A model generated the notes under the pieces. The model saw only the letters and a program-made list of their open reading frames with translations, made no database searches and was not told the DNA's origin. Position numbers and translations under genes: made by a program. Positions 1 through 13,600 of a DNA stretch of 64,000 nt are shown here, one piece after another; the stretch's first letter is position 1, and each line of letters begins with the position of its first letter. Origin of the DNA: Astropecten irregularis (lineage: Eukaryota > Echinodermata > Asteroidea > Paxillosida > Astropectinidae); assembly GCA_963971285.1 (NCBI GenBank), contig OZ020248.1, forward strand, positions 2,108,001 to 2,172,000. Reading direction: 5' to 3'.

Positions 1-286
1 TGAGGCCTTTTCCAAACCTCCGCTCAGGCTCAGGTTCAGGCTCAAGCTCAGGCTCAGACTCAGGCAAAAGCAAAGGCTCAGGCAAAGGCTCAGGCTCTGG
101 CTCCATTTCGTGAATCCAGTCTAAAATAACGAGTATCAAAAGAGAGGCTTTTGGCAACAGTTTGGAAGTAGATTCTCTGGTTTGAAAAGGAAAACAGAGC
201 TTCAGCTTCATTGAAAAACCACAACCTTTATTTTCAGCATATGGATGACGGAACTGGAGCCTGAGTCTGAGTCTCCTCAAAAAAGG
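1..286. repeat. CTCCGG-rich inverted-repeat MITE (family A), cut by window edge
   Basis: Member of a family of about 235 bp bounded by long inverted ends (GGCCTTTTCCAAACCTCGGC and its complement) built of GGCTCC/GGAGCC triplets. Other copies are at 7483-7714, 15982-16219, 38977-39212, 54707-54972 and a fragment near 63470-63575. The core carries AATAGAGGCTTTTGG and ATTCTCTGGTTTGAAAA. Confidence 0.7.
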
Positions 287-443
287 CCCTATGTCAGAGG
301 AAGACTGGTGTTTATTTTCAGCATCATGACCTTTCACTTTCACACGGAATTGCACACAATAAATTATATCAAACTTTTATAAACTTTCACATGGAGACTG
401 AACTTTTCGGAGGGTCATTGCCAATTCAGTACCAAAGCTTTAA

Positions 444-776
444 AGGTAGTATCATACTTTGGTTTTTGTCAAAGAAATACAGATTCATGGGCAAAAATAT
501 AAAAAATATAAAATTCTCAGTCCCATACGGTGCCCACTGTTTTGAGAAAATATTTTTTTTTTTAAACGGCCACAGTATTTTTAAAATCTTTTCACCATTA
601 TTGTTTATCTTTAAAAGATCAAAACAATTTTTGGTTATTGATTTTACTCTTTCCTGGAGAAATACAGCATTTCAGGCAGGGAAATTTGAACAGTATGTTT
701 CTACCATCACCATCTTCATACCCAGTATGTAAATCTGTGAAGATTTCTGTTTGGGTATGCCAGTATGATAGAACCT
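444..776 (+). repeat. TTAA-target MITE, family B
   Basis: Starts AGGTAGTATCATACTTTGG after TTTAA; the far end is degenerate. About 340-360 bp. Better copies are at 50848-51204, 53481-53801 and 57116-57457. Terminal inverted repeats plus TTAA duplications suggest piggyBac-type mobilisation. Confidence 0.7.
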
Positions 777-1548
777 TGAAGAGGAACAAGAATACTAATC
801 TTTCTCTTGTTTCAATTACTGGTGTTTACCCTCCTTATCCCTGGATTAATTTTCCCATTTCCTTCCTTGTTGATGTCAGCATGTACGAACATGTAATTAC
901 ATTAATCATGTTTACATATTAGCTCTTGAACTACTGCCAAACTTACATACATGTACGTACAAAGCAAGGCCTCAATTTAATAGCGTTTGAAACTAGTGGG
1001 ACTGATCTCATAATGCACTATTAGATTACGGTAACCTTTACTTTGAGTTGTCATTTTACCAATAGTAGTTTGTATTATGATAAAACAGTTTGCATAACAA
1101 TTGAGTTTGACTCACGATTTAAGAATATTGTTAGTGCTTCATGAAATAAGCGACTTCAAAAAGTATTAGTGGCCCTCTCCGTCAAGAGGACGTCACGTAC
1201 TGCAATACATCACGTTCTGAGTGATTTTGTACAATGATTTTATCCCGATTGACCTTTGACAGAGGGTGCCACCAATTATTTTCGTTGCCATGTTTGGGAC
1301 GTGTCTTTTACTGTGTAGGCACGCCCTCAATAGACGATCAAATTCATGTTTACAAGCATACGAACGCTGAGGTCAGCCCGGCCACCACAAAGTCACTTTC
1401 CCTTTATGGCTTGATATTAGTGATGTCGTAGCCGCAGCCATGGTCAAAGGCATACAATTGTGACTCAGCAACAAGATAGCAGTGCTGCCAATTGCCACAG
1501 CCACAGCCAGTCAATTGGGACACGGCCCAAGTATGCATATTAACTTAC
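777..1548. other. No gene seen; remnant of the family F element at about 1270-1530
   Basis: The stretch 1270-1530 resembles the outer element at 5043-5719 (shared text around CAAATTCATGTTTACAAGCA and AATTGGGACA..GCC). I see no exon here, and specifically no match to the next BAR-RhoGAP exon. Confidence 0.5.
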
Positions 1549-1617
1549 GTCAACCAGACACCTTCCCAGCATTCCATCCTTAGCAACCAAACTCATCATC
1601 TCAGTGGCCAGTGAATC
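1549..1617 (-). CDS. ARHGAP17-like: BAR-RhoGAP coding exon 8 (last visible)
   Basis: 23 codons, phase 0 at both ends, residues 191-213: DSLATEMMSLVAKDGMLGRC then LVD, corresponding to family DQLAADMYNFMAKEGEYGKFFV. Acceptor ttcag|GA, donor GAC|gtaagt. The next exon (family LLEAQADYHRKA) is not seen in 1-1548, so it should lie beyond the left edge. Confidence 0.85.
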
Positions 1618-4600
1618 CTGAAGAAAATGGAGAGATAAAAACAGAGTTAGCAGATAAATTCTTGATTTTTACGCAATACAAGATCAGACAGACATCCTTA
1701 CCTCAGGCATGAGAATGGGTGATGGTAAAAAAGCAGGAAAATATGGAAGTCCCAAATTCGTGTGCGAAGCACACGACACGCGCGCGTAGCGCGTTACGGC
1801 GGGGGTCCAGGGCCCGCTTAAGGGCCCTGGAAGCTCTGGGTATCTTAGATGCTCTATGGTGGTCTCTGATGCATTCCTGACACCTAATTTCCCAGTTAGA
1901 AGTGAGCTTCTTTGGTAATCTTTTTTATCTTTTCTTTTTGTTGAATGGCTATTCAGGCTTTTTTAGGGTATTAAATTCATGATTTTGAAGGTAATATCAT
2001 ACTTTGGTTTTTGTCAAAGAAATACAGATTATGGAAAAAAAAAACCAATATCAATTTTTCATCTGTGAAAATTTCAGTCCCATACGGTGGCCACTTTTTG
2101 AGAGAACAGTTAAAAACGGCCACAGTGGCTTAGGCTATTAATAATTGTATTATCTTTAAAAATAAACGATCAAAAATAATGTTGGTCTTTGGTTTTACTG
2201 TTTTCTGGATAAATACAGCATTTCAGGCAGAAAAAAAATGTAATGGTATGTTTCTACCATCTTTATATCTTTATATGTTTTGGTATAATTATGCTACCAA
2301 AGTATGATATTACCTTAAATCTTCGCCTCTCTTGTAACAGGCTCTTGTGTTCCGCTTTTTGCTTGAATGTTTCTGTAATAATGTAGTCATACCAGAGGCA
2401 GAGCTTCCACATTTTTAACGTTGTTTGATGGTGACACGACACTCACGACAGCATTCGAAAAATGCATCGCCTGCTTGAAGTTTTTCGGAAACAATCTCTG
2501 AATAAAAATGCTGATATAGAAAACCTTCCCACAAGACCTGATCACCAATTTCAGTTTCATTTGTTTTGACAGTTTTATCAATTTCTTTCACATCAACAGC
2601 GGATCCACGCTGGACGTACGAAACATTAGGCGCCATGTTGAAAACAAACTCGCCTAGCCTGTGTACAACGTGGTTGGATAGACTCGACAATAAGTCGGTT
2701 CTCCATCCAGTGCATCCATTATCACGCGTGCACAACACGCACAAACTGGGGCAGTTCATTGCAGCCAGTCTACTACGGAACGTAGTGAGAATTTGTACAG
2801 CGACCGCTGCATAATATAGACTTGGCCCGCCGCGCCGTGCGTAAAACGAAACTTCAACGTGCACTTCTAAGACAAGTTCTCCTTACATCCGTTGATGTCA
2901 ACATTCAGCAGGGCACGTTGGGGATTGGGGGAAGCCTAGACATGTTGTAAGCAAACTTGCCTGTGTACAACGTGGTTGGATAGACTTGATAGTAAGTCGG
3001 TTCTCCGTCCAGCGCTAGCATTGTGCATCCATTATCATGCGTGCACAACACGCACAAACTGGGGCAGTTCATTGCAGCCAGTCTACTACGGAACGTAGTG
3101 AGAATTTGTACAGCGACCGCTGCATAATAATAACTTCGCCCGCCGCGCCGTACGTAAAACGAATCGTTGGACATGCACTTCTTATACAATTCTCCTTACA
3201 TCGGTTGATGTCAGTATTCGGCAGGGCACGTTGGGGAAAAGAAATGACACGGACACGTGCAATAATAAAGCTAGTATAAACACCCTTTTTTATCGGGCAT
3301 CAATCAAATAGATCGGCACATTTAACACTTTTCCCCTTCATTTTATGACCTTACCATATACCACCTACCCCCCCATTTTTAATCCAAATTCACACTGAAC
3401 TCGGAGACCACATATTTTGAAGTGAAAATTCCGGAATTCCGGAAAAATCCGGAAGATTCTCATGCCTGTTACCTACCCATCATGAACCGAAGGGGAATGA
3501 ACCGAAGAGACAAATGGCGTAATTGCCCAAGTCATTGCCTTGGTGCCCCTGGTCATTGCCTTGGTGCCCCTGGTCATTGCCTTGGTGCCCCTGGTCATTG
3601 CCTTGGTGCCCCTGGTCAATGCCTTGGTGCCCCTGGTCATTGCCATGATGCCCCTTGTCATTTCCTTGGTGCCCCTGATGATTGCCTTGATGCCCCAGAC
3701 CAACACTCGACAAATGACTAAAGAAAGCCTTTACCCTAAAGTGAACAGTTCACTGGGATATCTGTGCACAGGCACTCATGTGATAGACTTTGCAATAGGA
3801 GACTTTGGAGAACCGGTCTTCAAGTCAACAGAGCACCACACAAAATTGTGAGCATGCACGCTTTGTTTTGCGCGTGCGCTGTTGTGCGTGCACATGCGCT
3901 GTTGACTCGAAGACCGGATCACCAAAGTCTCCCATTATATTCATCATAACCCTGTCAAATTTGGCTTTATTCTCATTCCTGTTTGACATGGCGGACAGTG
4001 GACAAATTCTTCTGTTTTTTTTTTTTAATTCATTCCAGTAGTGAAAGTCTATATTTAAGCTAAAGTTTACAGTTCCAGTTTCGTTGTAATCTAGAAGCTA
4101 AAACTGCCGGAATTCCGAATAAGGAAAGAAGGTTCTGCCCAAAAGATAAACTTTCTCAGTGAAACAGACGTTTTGCAACAATAGCTAGGCGTTACTTCCT
4201 GCAATAATTAACAACACACGGAGGATGGACTTGGAGCAGGAAACTGATTCCAGTGCTGCATTTCAAAGTAGAGGGACCAATAGCGCTCTGCACTAATGAC
4301 GTCACACGAGTCAGACAAACTTCATGCATGCACCCAAGCACACCCACGGCCACGGATGTTTGTAATGTTTGTCTGAGATCCAGTGTGCTATTTTTAGCGC
4401 AAGTGCAGAGCGCTATTTGGCAGAATGAAGTACAAGTATCCTTTTAGCTTTCCATGTATTCTGATGTGAAATAAGACGAACAAGTGTAGCTGTATGACCC
4501 CAAAACCATACACATAGCTGCCAAAAGGAAATTAGAAATACTTCTGCTAAAAAAGAAGAATCACAGAGCAAACTACATGTACATGTAGGAATGTGTATTT

Positions 4601-7600
4601 CCAAGCCAAACATCAGAAACTGTTGTCAAGAGCTTGTAAAAAGTGATAAATATTTACCAAAAAAGAGGAATGATTCCTCCAAATTAGTAACGGTTGGCAG
4701 CTATGCAGAAAGTCTAGTTCTTAGTGCCGTATCATGGCAGAAAGATTGGCTGTATAAAGTTCAAAGCTCAATGCTCATAGGCTAAAATGGCACATGTGAC
4801 AGTAATAGTGATATTTGATTGGCTTAATACCTTGCAAGCATCCACCTTCCATTGGCACTGTTCCATCTCTTCTTTGATTGCTTCCAGCTTGGTGAGATGC
4901 TCCTTGTCCTGGGTCTTGCTGCTTGCAGTCTGGTACCTGATGTCATTAACAATTAGAAATGATTCAAAGAGTCAGGTTGCATGACAGGGTGCATGGCACA
5001 AGAACCAAACTACAATCAAATGCACTGAAGCTGATGCAAGTCTAAGGCTGTGTCCCAATTGACTGGCTACGACCATGGCTGTGGCAATAGCGCTCCGCAC
5101 CTGTGCTAAAAATAGCGGGCTAAATGCTGTGACGTCACACCGGATCTCAGACAAACATTGCAACGTGTGGTGGGTGTGTTTGTTGTTGCATGGTGTACAT
5201 TTCGTGCGTGAGTAAATGTTTGTCTGACATCCGAGGATTTTGTACACGTATGCGCGTGCTGGCAAAATCACTCGTGTGACGTCATTAGTGCGGAGCGCTA
5301 TTGGCAGCACGGCCATTTCGTTGCCGTGTCCCAATGGGAGACTTTGGAGAACCGGTCTTTAAGTCAACAGCGCAAGCGCACGCGCACGTAATTGTGTGTG
5401 TGTGTGCGTTGTTTTGCAGCTGCGCTGTTGTGCGTGCGTGTGCGCTGTTGACTTGAAGACCGATTCTCCAAAGTCTCCCATTGTCTGGCTTAGACCGTGG
5501 CTGCAGCCGCAACGTCACTAATATCAAGCCACAAAGGAAAGTGACTTCGTTTGTGGTCGGGCCGACCTTAACGTTCGTATGCTTGTAAACATGGATTCGC
5601 CTACACTGGCAAAAGCTTAAGTCACACCCCAATTCTACTGGCTGAATCTAGTTCAAAGACGCAGTTGCAGCGACTGACGTCAGCGGCCACAGCCAGTCGA
5701 TTGGGACAAGGCCTAATTTATCGCTAAGGCTGTGTCTCTAGATTGTCTGTTGATAAAGGTCATCTCAGGGGTCAAAACTGTAGCAGAACTTTTCAACATA
5801 CGTCCCGTGTGCGTAAACTCACAACCAACTTTGGCAAATCGTGGCTTACTGCAGTCCAATAGTGCTCCGCACTTGGTCTAAAAATAGCACCGGATCTCAG
5901 ACAAACATTGCAACCATGCAAACGTGTGTACATGTACACTACGTGTGTGAGTCAATGTTTGTCTGACATCCGGGGATTTTGTGACGTCATTAGTGCGGAG
6001 CGCTATTGGGTCACAAATTTCTTATTAAGAGTTTCATTCAGCAAAGCAAACTTACCGTCCCTTAGCAGAATCCAGATCAAGGGTCAGCTTGTTCAACTTT
6101 CTCTTCAGTGACATGATGCTGGGGATATCATTCTGAAAGCAAAAGCAGTGGGAAAATCGAAACCGGTGAAAGTGGTCATTGCCTTTGTGCCCTTTTGCCA
6201 TAGTCTAAGTACTTTGCACATTTCAGTTTCACTCTGCCCTTTAACAAAGGAAAAGGAATTGACTTGAAAGGTACCCGGATATTAATAATGAGGGCATCAA
6301 GCCCCTTATCCAAGAAACATAATGTAATCAGGCCCTAGCATACAGTACAGACACGTATGCATTGACATGAATACATGAAATGCAATATCACATGCTGAAC
6401 ACTGTACGTATGTCCCGAGGGCGATTGCCACACACAGTAGGTATTTATAATGTAGTTCATCTGGTTTGACTCCATATAAAGGCTGCATATTTCTCTCATG
6501 GAAATTTCATCATTCTTGCTCAATCGCTACCGACTGCCGTGCCCGTGTCCATTTGATTTTATGCTGGTATATAATCTGGTGCTAGGGGATTTGTCACTGT
6601 TAGAGTACAATTTTTCACCAAGGCAATGTACCAGCCATAGCGTATGCAAAAGGAAAGCATTGGAAGCTACATGTAACACAAAAGACTTAATTTGGCAGTG
6701 CCTTTTTATCTCTCCACAAATCTTTTGTGAACAATTTTATATTCTTTTAATAAACTGCTGCAAACTGCTCATCACCCAATATGGCCAACTATATGCCCCG
6801 AAATATATCAAATGCTTAGAGTTAGGATCGCCTAACACATTTCGATCCTAGCAGGATTTTTCTCAAAGGCAAACAAATGGTGAAAAATGTTAAGCTGAAT
6901 ACTATTTCTTCATGACGACTACCTGGATTTGATTGTGTCTGAACCAAGTTATACACTGGGTGATTTCAGACAAAGTGCTTAAGGTCAAGACCAGGTCAAC
7001 TGAGGTCATGACCTCGAGTGACATTTCATTGACACTGCATTGATACATGTCTGTGCGCCCACTATGCTCCAGGTAGACTAGCATCATGTATGTATCTCAT
7101 CAATATACCGGCCTTTATGAAACCAGGCGCCAATTTCATAGAACTGCTTAGCACAAAAAATCGCTAAGCATGACATTTCTGCCTTAATAAAAACATGATT
7201 AACAACCAAATTTCCACGTGTTGTGTTTCACTTGCAATTGTGCTTTGGCTGTTGTTCGCTGACTATGAATATCAAATCAAATTTTCAATGGTGGTTTGTT
7301 TTATTGGACAAGACATTTTTGCGCTAAGCAATTATTTGTGCTTGAAGCATCTCTATGAAATTGGCCCCAGACATGCTTGAGGCCAGGCTTGGTACTGTGC
7401 TTAATTTGCGACCGCCATTTGAAGCCCACAAAATTAAATGAAGGGAATGGGCCACATGACGAAGCCAAAGAAAGACATCAGGGGCCTTTCTCAAAGCTCA
7501 GCTCTGACTCAGGCATTGGCTACGCCTCCATTTCGTGAATCCATTTCAAAATTACAGGTATCAAAATAGAGGCTTTTGGCTGCGGTTCTGAAGTAGATTC

Positions 7601-10600
7601 TCTGGTTTGAAAAGGACAACAGAGCTTCAGCTTCAATGAAAAACCACAACCTATATTTTCAGCGTATGAAAACAGAGACAAACCCGGAGCCGGAGCCAAG
7701 CTTTAAGAAAGGCCCAAGAGAACATGTACAAACTGCAGAGTATGGAAAACACACGTGTACACAATAATGCAGCCACATACTGTACATGTACATGGCAACG
7801 TAATCACACAACACTTCCACTTCCAAACAACATCTGGAAGTCCCATCCATGAACTTTCATCATCTGGTATAATATGAAGAGTATTATTAAGTGAAAAATC
7901 CAACTATACTACAGTGACTCATGCCTATAGGAATGCAAGCGGCTTCCATTAAACACCATTGTACATGTACTATTTTAAGAGGTACCCAAGAAAGATTCCA
8001 CATGTCTGAGTGGATTCTTCATCTGATTCACCAAATTCCGGCGGTTGAGTTGGAAGTATTTGATCATCTGAATTTATAGATGGGCCATTCATACTTTGGT
8101 CAAAGTTTGGTGAAATATTCGGGTGAGAATGGATTGGAATGGGTATCATTATAGCGGGAATTCTGTGTGAGCTTGGCACAAATCTGGAAACATTATAGTG
8201 AACATTCAGAATACTGACCAGTACCAGCCACACAATCAAAGGACTGCGACCAGGGATCGATTTCACAAAGCCCTCTGATTGATCGTAACTCGAGTTACGA
8301 AGGATAACCCATCTATAACCTATTATGATATCAATTAATGTCAATCTATTCATTTATCGCTTATGATTGATAGCAAGTTAAGATGAGTTTGGTGAAATGG
8401 ATCCCTGGAATAATAAGGCTTTAGCTTGTTAACTGTGACAAATGTTGGTTGTGTGTCCCCAATTTCAGAATCATGTTTGCAGCATTGCTAATCTTGCAAT
8501 ATGTATCTTAAATGATACTTGGGAAACCGCCAATACATGTGGGACTGGCGAGCTCAGTTGGTAGAGCACCAGTACGATATTTTGGGAACCATATAGGTTT
8601 GAATCCCACTCGAAGTAAATTTTTCTGTTCATCTTTCAATAATTAAAAACTTAAAGAACCATTCTGTAAATTACACAGTATGTCATGTTAGACAGGAATA
8701 TTAAACATACAGTTCATGCCAGCAAATTGGTTTTTGTTCAAGTAATTTTACATACACAGAATATTAACTGTTGCATGTAACTATCATCATGTTCATGTAT
8801 ACTGGGGACAACAAAATGTCACAAATTTGGACTAATGATTTAGCGAATTACTGTTTTATACTGACAACACCAATCTCATTTCCTTCCGCCATTTCATGTG
8901 AATCAGACGAGATACTGCGCACAGTTACCATGGTTACTATGATCACATCCTGAAAATGACCAGCATTAATACTGCGACCTCAGTCTGATAAATTTTATCT
9001 GTCTAAAAGAAACCGTTTTCGTAAGAATCATTCCTTCATTATGAAACGGTACGATTTCAATAGTTGAAGACTGCATGTACATGTCAACTTACTTCTAATA
9101 TTTGGTTGAAGGGAGCAATGACGATGTTCTCCAAGGCCATTTCGTGGCTCGTTAGCTCGACGCCGATGTTGGTCCAAATATCTGCCGTCTGTGCCAGCGT
9201 GACCCTGGGGAAATATGAACGATAAAATGAAATGTCCATCGATACTTTACATTCAGTTACTTACGATTTGAAAGTGTGCAGGTGTGATGCAATTCTGATA
9301 TACAGCACATCTATTTACATGTACAATGTAACACATGATGACTCCAAAAAACAATACAAAAGCCATTATAGCAAATTAATTGATTTTCTTTTTAGGATTC
9401 ATGCACAAATGTGGACAAATTTGGATCCAGTTTTGCAAAAACAACTAGATGGAAACGAAGCCAGGAAAATTGTAAGATATTAGAAAGATTTCTTTCAGCA
9501 TATTTTATTGGCAATAATGGGCTTGTTTGTTTCATGCACAAGATCAAGGATCCTACTGATAATTCGGATCCCATTTTAAGCGTATCTTGCATGGGACGTG
9601 GATCTGCAGATCTGGAATCCTGTGCATGAAACAAACAGGCCCAAGATCTCAAGATGGAATCTGACCGATTCTGGTAAAATTGACATCATTTTGTACTAAC
9701 CCAAAGACGGAGGTTTCACTCAGTGATTGGCTGGAGTCCTGCATGCTCTGACCCAGAACAGTATGAGGAAGTTTCCTCTGTGAAACACAAACAGGAGAAA
9801 TGAAAACATGTCAAATTAAACCTCTTATCATATGATCGGACTGATGACAGTATAATGGTCATTCTATAATAATTCTACCCGAGAATTCTGTGCTCAATAG
9901 GATCACCACTCATCCAAATTTCCAAGCAAGGTGCGCGTTTCACCGAGCTGATGGGTAAATGAAAAATGAGCAAATATTACCGGTGTCCGCACTTGGACTT
10001 TTAACATGGGTAACTTAAACATGCATGCATGGAAGAATTACTGAGCTGACAATATTATTAGCTTGCGAGGGCGGCGGATACCCGACTCGCACTGTCCACA
10101 CTGGACTTTTCGTCTCGGGTTAAGTGTCTCGGGAATTCTTCCTTGGCAGAAGGCCAGTAGAATTAGCACACATAAGTCAGGAAAAGTAACTGAGAGGAAG
10201 ACTTCCTGAGACGTCCGCACTGGACTTAAAATGGGTAAAGTACCTGGCGTCTTGGTAACTTTGCCCCCAAAAAGTCCAGTGCAGACAGGGCTTAATACAG
10301 TAATCCTACATCCTCATGCAGACTTTGACAGAGACCAGCAGGGAAAATACCACTGATCAAGTCTACAGAATCAGCTATGTACATGTAGGAATCACCCCAA
10401 CCGAGTAGCAAGCCTGCTTGAACTGAAGTCAGATGACAACCAAACACAAGCTATGTATAGCTCTAACTTGCTCATTAGCGGAATTTTCATTGGCATTTAG
10501 AGATTTTTCAGTTAAGCAAGGTACTTTAGCAAATTTTCCAATGGTACCTACATGTGATATTAAACTTTTACTGCATGCAATGTTCAATTAATGTTACATG

Positions 10601-13600
10601 TATTCCTGCTATTTCTGCAAACATCTGACGATACATCAGGCAAAAAGAAACAAATGTAGGAGAGATTGGTAAAACCTACTACTGTCATAAAATTAAACCA
10701 GACATCTATCACACCATAGTTTCAGAGTGAATAGCACTCAATGATCAATGATAAAACGGGACTTTCATGGAAGACTGGCAAAATAAAAATGGCTTCTCTG
10801 TTTTATGATAGCTTCATGTACATTGAAGGTTTCTTGTACGCAGTATTTGTATGTTTTTATGTACATTTATGAAGTGTAAACAACCATTGTGGATAATAAT
10901 TCACTCATTGAACTGTAACCTTTGTGCTGTGAGAAGTACATGTACATGTACTAGTACACCCAAAGGCACTGGTGCATGATATTGAAATGTGCTTGGACCC
11001 ATAGATATAAAAAAAACTAGATGTCGCATTGGCTGCTCTTGGCCGCGTCTTTAACGCCGCCATTTTAGATAGGACTAGTTCGAATCCGTTTTTATGGAAT
11101 GCCGTAGCTATCTTTTAGATTGTTTGCTTCGGTAATTCCATCACTCATTTTGCCAAATTGAATGATGGAATTTTCGAACAGAATGACAGAATGATAAACT
11201 GAATGATGGAATTGCCGACCGGAACGACAAAACTGCAAATAAAATGATGAAATTGGCAAATTAATTGATGGAATTACCGACAAACAATCTAAGCCACCAA
11301 ATATAGCTACGGCGTTCCATCATGTTTCTTGGTGCATCGTGTACCGTGTAACGCGTAACGGCGCGGCTTGTTATTAGCGCGTGAGCGTAGTGCAACCCCC
11401 ATTCGTTAATACACGGGTGCGTCATCTAGTTTTTTTTTATAATATCTATGGTTCCATCATTGTTTCTGGTGCATAACTGCGTACCGCATAACGCGTAACG
11501 GCCGGAACCGCGTACCGCGCGGTTTGCGCGATCGTTCTAAATAAGCGCTTGTCCTACATAAAATGACCGCGTCCTCCATGACGGATATAGCTCCCATTGG
11601 TTTGTGCACGGGTGCGTCATCTAGTTTTTATATATATCTATGCTTGGACCTATGCTGTACATTAGTACGTATGTATGTAGTATACATGTATGTATGTTGG
11701 GGGTAATTTTGTGGACAAACAACTTTCTTGGTAGAAACTCCAATGATGTATAGTGAAACGCCATTATAACGAACACGGATGCACAGAAATTGTTTGTTGT
11801 GATAGTGGTGCTTCGTACAGAATGTACAGCATAGTGTCAAACAGTGTTCAGCAGGCTTATGCATTGTATAAAAACTGGGAGCTAATGATGTTATTTAGTA
11901 TAGCCAAATTGTTTGGTATAGCGGTGTTCATTATAGTGGCCTTCTACTGTATTTGGCCCTGACTAGAGTGCAACGTACAATATGTATTAACTCATACTGT
12001 GTACAGTCAATGGTGCATTACACATACATGTACATGTCTGCATTATCAAAAACTAAACTTACAAAACACACCTTGACCTGTGCAATTTGTATGCCATACC
12101 CTTGAACATGCAACTTCCATTAAACATGTTCCTGTTTATACATTTGGATTCTGTCCATCAAAATGTGGGGCAAGATTTGTAGCCCTGTAACATGCTGTAA
12201 CATGTACATGCATGTTGGTACAAATAGTCATTAGACTCCTATCTCTCAACTGACTCTCCACCACATTACATGACATACAGTAATATCTATCACCGAATGC
12301 CCGGAACGTCACCAGGAACTTAATATTGCTTCATCATGGCTGATTTTGTGGCATCCCAGGTGATTGCCATATACCGTACTAGCAAACATGTAGGCCTGCT
12401 AACCACAAGCATCAAATGGAAACACGTGAACCTTACCGGCACATTACTGACTGACTGAAAGCAATTGAGTGATGTCATACTGAAAATCCGCAGGGGGAAA
12501 TACATGATGTACATGCTACATACTGTAGGGCCTACATGTTTAGCCAAAACATGTAGAACAAATTTGGAAGCAATGTTATAGCCCAGAAGAATTATCAGCC
12601 TGTGAAAGCTATCAGAATTGAAATCTATTGCACTGTCTCAAGATTTAAGAAAGGAAATTGGCAGCCGTGCCGTCTGTAAAGTGTGATAGGGCCTAATCAA
12701 TATACATGTATATGTATGTGTACATAATGTACAATCATCAATAGAACTTTGAAGCAAGGGAAACTGACTGGATTAATGCTAAATCATTGAAAGGTGAACA
12801 AAGAAGAATATTGACCGGAGCGGGATCCGGATTCGAACCGGTAACCTCTGGAAAACCGTACCAGCGCTCATACCAACTGAGCTACATGTATCCAGCCGGG
12901 CTAAATACTGTATAGATTGGCATGATTGGTGGTGCCCAAACTGCCAGCATATTGGAAAGTTTTTACTAGTGTTGGTAAATGATCTGTAGATTTTAAGTTA
13001 CTCTCAGTTTCTCCTCGGGGCGGATCCGGGAAGGGGGTGGGGGCTTTTCTTCCACCAAAAAAAAAGAAAGAAAAAGAAAAAAGAAAACAAAACAAAAAGG
13101 AATAAACAATAAAGGCCTATAGGGAGGGTAAAAGACTCAAAAATAGAAGAAAAAGAGGATGGAGACAAAATTTGCTAGCTTTTGTCGCACAAAAATGCAT
13201 CCGTTGCTATTGAATAGCGTTCCGCACTAATGACGTCATACCACGCGCAACGCGCACAAATACTTCCACTCACCACACGTTTGCATGGCCACGTTGCAAT
13301 GTTTGTCTGAGGTTCGGTGCTATTTTTAGTGCAAGTGTGCAGCGCTATTGCCACGTTTTATTTCTAGACCCCCCCCCCCCCCTTTTTGAAAAATCCTGGA
13401 TCCGCTCCTGCTCCTACAAGAAATGTTGGTAGTTGTTTTGCCAATCAATTCAAAATCTCGAAACCAGATAAATTAATTGTTGAATCAATAGCCAAAGTGA
13501 ATTGAATTGTAATTATATGGTACATTCAAAGGAAACTACATTAGGAAATGCATAGACTGCAACTCTGGTTCTTCTGCTTTCAGTTTCACGGCAGAGCCCA

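Larger units (their letters stand above)
5043..5719. repeat. Outer inverted-repeat element (family F) containing two younger MITEs
   Basis: Ends CTAAGGCTGTGTCCCAATTG and a complementary CAGTCGATTGGGACAAGGCC. Within it lie a family D MITE (5085-5303) and a family C MITE (5335-5480). A partial, uninterrupted relative is at about 1270-1530. Confidence 0.65.

Noticed and set aside
1-1548. Next BAR-RhoGAP exon (family LLEAQADYHRKA)
   Set aside because: No matching minus-strand exon with splice borders found; it should lie left of the window.
3422-3851. Open frames with GHCLGAP-type repeats
   Set aside because: Same 21-bp array; not a protein repeat family.
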